Source: a virus. Taken from it: 23,156 nucleotides of DNA. Made by a program: the position numbers and the translations under genes. Below, one piece after another: positions 21,332 through 23,156 of the stretch (its first letter is position 1; each line of letters begins with the position of its first letter). Location of the stretch: positions 1-23,156 of the IMG/VR virus record IMGVR_UViG_3300048028_000311. One strand, 5' to 3'. The notes beneath the pieces were generated by a model. It saw only the letters and a program-made list of their open reading frames with translations, was not told the origin of the DNA and ran no database searches.

Positions 21332-22237
21332 ATGGCACTAATAAATCAAACTAATGAGCAATATTACGAAGGCCCAGATGGTGTCTGGAACAGTTTAGAT
21401 GAAGATTATGGCAATTATCAGTTTATATCTTTAAAAGATATTATAAATAATTTCATTATTTCTTATGTAGGTGAAGGCAAGATTATTAGTAAAATAAAAA
21501 GAACTGATATTGCTTTTCACGCGCAGAGAGGTATACAAGAATTTAATTTTGATTTATTACCCTCGTTCAAGTCTCAAGAAATAGAAATAGGACCACAGCT
21601 ATATATGGTTCTACCTCAAGACTATGTTAATTATGTTAAGTTAACATGGGTTGATGATAGTGGAATAGAACACGTAATATATCCAGCAATAAAAACTAGC
21701 GATCCTTTACCTATAGTGCAAGACAGCAATTACGAGTACACCTTTGATAACAACGGTGAAATAATTTATGCTCAAGATTCAGAAACCCTTAAAAGATTTA
21801 AATTAGATCGCAAAGGAGAAGATGCTTTAACAAATGATAATAACAGTGATTTAATACATCAACATTTTTTAGGTAGAAGATATGGTATTAACCCTGAAAA
21901 CGCACAATCTAACGGTGTGTTTTATATAGACCAAATAAAAGGATTAATACATTTTAGCTCAGATATGGTTAATCGCGTAGTTACATTGAAGTATATAAGC
22001 GACGGCCTTGCTAAAGATGAAGAAATGACAGTTCATAAGTTTGCTGAAGAAGCTTTATATAAGTATATAGCTCATGCTATTTTATCGACTAGAATAAACA
22101 CTCCAGAATATATTATAGCAAGGTTTAAACGGGAAAAGCAAGCCGCTAGAAGAAATGCTAAATTAAGATTATCTAATATAAAAATAGAAGAAATTACGCA
22201 GGTTATGCGTAACAAATCTAAACAAATAAAACATTAA
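21332..22237 (+). CDS. Tail tube/connector protein, gp11-like in position
   Basis: A 301-residue protein. It starts with NQTNEQYYEGPDGVWNSLDE and YGNYQFISLKDIINNFI, then a SYVGEGKIISKIKR segment, FHAQRGIQEFNFDLLPS, LYMVLPQDYVNYVKLTWVDD, and a helical basic C-terminus (FKREKQAARRNAKLRLSNIK). The QRGIQEFNFD and LPQDYVNYVKLTWVD blocks recur in phage structural proteins encoded beside the adaptor gene. By position it corresponds to the gatekeeper or tail tubular A protein of podoviruses (T7 gp11 type), but sequence similarity to T7 is not visible, so the role is inferred. Confidence 0.6.
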   Translation: MALINQTNEQYYEGPDGVWNSLDEDYGNYQFISLKDIINNFIISYVGEGKIISKIKRTDIAFHAQRGIQEFNFDLLPSFKSQEIEIGPQLYMVLPQDYVNYVKLTWVDDSGIEHVIYPAIKTSDPLPIVQDSNYEYTFDNNGEIIYAQDSETLKRFKLDRKGEDALTNDNNSDLIHQHFLGRRYGINPENAQSNGVFYIDQIKGLIHFSSDMVNRVVTLKYISDGLAKDEEMTVHKFAEEALYKYIAHAILSTRINTPEYIIARFKREKQAARRNAKLRLSNIKIEEITQVMRNKSKQIKH

Positions 22238-22240
22238 TAT

Positions 22241-23156
22241 ATGCCGGAATTTGTACATGTTTTCCAGACTGGAAGAATGAATAAAGACCTCGATGAGCGA
22301 TTAATACCTAACGGTGAATATCGCGACGCTTTAAACTTAGATTTAGCAAACTCAGAGAGATCAAATGTAGGTGTTTTACAAAACGTAAAAGGCAATATTG
22401 AGCTTAGAAGTAAACAAAATGATGTTTTATGGCAAGCTAACTACATAGAAGACCTTGCTAACCCAGTATGTATTGGCTCAACAGTAGATGAAGCTAATGA
22501 AAAAATATATTGGTTTATAGCGTCTGACAACGTTAGTGCTATAGCTGAATATGATCAAACTACAGGCTTTATACACCCTGTTCTTGTAGACACTCAAGGT
22601 GTTTTAAATTTTACAAAAGATTATTTAATAACTGGAATAAACATATTAGATAAATTTTTATTTTGGACAGACGATCAAACAGAACCTAAAAAAATAAATA
22701 TAGAAAAATTTAAAACAGGATCTACTAACTTTCTAACCCACACAGTTGTACCAAGCTACGATCCAATTTCTAATTCGTATTCTAATATTATATCTGGAAG
22801 ACCTAATTTTTTAGAAGAAGATGTTACTGTTGTTAAAAAATCTCCACTAGGTCCTATAATACCGCTAATGGAACCATCTTTAGTCGGTGGTTTTGGAACT
22901 GGTATTACCCCAGTAACCACACAGTTGACAACACCTTCTGGTATGTTAAACTTTACTTATATAGAAGATACTGTTAATGACCCTTTGCTTTCCATACCTT
23001 TAGACACCTACGGCGCATATTTAGCTAATATAGCTGATAATTCTAATTATTATCAAAATAGTTCCATACCCAACTGGAACGGTACAGTAACTTTTGAAAC
23101 TTCATTTCCTCCTAATTGGCAAGAAGGCAGTTTAGTGCTTCTTAAGTCTGATTTTG
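22241..23156 (+). CDS. Large tail protein, tail tubular B/nozzle-like, 3' end outside window
   Basis: An open frame from the ATG at 22241 (three bases after the previous stop) to the right edge, at least 305 residues. It opens FQTGRMNKDLDERLIPNGEY, then RDALNLDLANSERSNVGVLQ and NVKGNIEL: the phage structural motif GxMNKDLDERxxPxGxYRxAxNxxxxxSExxxVGxLxNxxGN. This is followed by propeller-like strands VCIGSTVDEANEKIYWFIAS and FLFWTDDQTEPKKINIEKFK. Such proteins follow the connector genes in podoviruses of Bacteroidota and marine phages and probably form the tail nozzle (T7 gp12 position). A podovirus-type tail is likely but not proven. Confidence 0.75.
   Translation, partial: MPEFVHVFQTGRMNKDLDERLIPNGEYRDALNLDLANSERSNVGVLQNVKGNIELRSKQNDVLWQANYIEDLANPVCIGSTVDEANEKIYWFIASDNVSAIAEYDQTTGFIHPVLVDTQGVLNFTKDYLITGINILDKFLFWTDDQTEPKKINIEKFKTGSTNFLTHTVVPSYDPISNSYSNIISGRPNFLEEDVTVVKKSPLGPIIPLMEPSLVGGFGTGITPVTTQLTTPSGMLNFTYIEDTVNDPLLSIPLDTYGAYLANIADNSNYYQNSSIPNWNGTVTFETSFPPNWQEGSLVLLKSDF

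Noticed and set aside
1-23156. Integrated prophage or mobile element signs
   Set aside because: No integrase, attachment-site duplication, transposase or terminal inverted repeat is visible, so no statement on lysogeny is supported.

Overview
The window looks like the late (virion and lysis) part of the genome of a tailed phage, most likely one that infects a marine member of the Bacteroidota. Every supported gene lies on the + strand. Genes are packed with overlaps or gaps of a few bases, and no gene-free stretch reaches 100 bases. Composition is AT-rich, about 30 % GC in hand-counted samples. Almost no start codon has a Shine-Dalgarno sequence; starts instead follow A/T-rich leaders, as is usual for Bacteroidota. 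A small secreted lipocalin-like protein of the sort common in Flavobacteriia supports the same host. The host call is inference; the phage call is firm.

Layout. (1) 1-1255: a chaperonin pair, the last 336 residues of a GroEL (cut by the left edge) and a complete short GroES overlapping it by 14 bases. (2) 1252-3999: a possible winged-helix protein, then small, lysine-rich, partly cysteine-containing proteins and a 306-residue protein, all probably virion-associated or assembly proteins of unknown role. (3) 4056-5183: a signal-peptide protein, a small repeat-containing basic protein and a holin of the gene-transfer-release type. (4) 5184-10104: four adhesin or fibre-type genes, including two of about 610 residues and one with a collagen-like segment. 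(5) 10112-12041: small accessory genes, including a possible nucleotidyltransferase-fold protein and a protein that appears to contain two GroES-like barrels. (6) 12258-22237: the packaging and head module in classical order: large terminase (with a candidate small subunit in front of it), portal, scaffold, major capsid protein, then head-tail/connector proteins. Two hairpins follow the capsid gene and the next gene and probably trim or end the late transcript. (7) 22241-23156: the start of a long tail protein cut by the right edge.

How it may fit together: terminase, portal, scaffold and capsid protein build and fill the head; the 20597-23156 genes build the connector and tail; 5184-10104 supply host recognition; the holin helps release. 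The chaperonin pair plausibly folds the capsid or another virion protein, as known for phage-encoded GroES (T4 Gp31) and phage GroEL-like proteins. The most interesting theme is an apparent phage chaperonin system: GroEL with changed substrate-groove and allosteric residues, a matching trimmed GroES, and a separate tandem GroES-like protein encoded next to the terminase. A second notable signal is a short, GC-richer, differently coded patch inside the terminase ATPase core, suggesting recombination.
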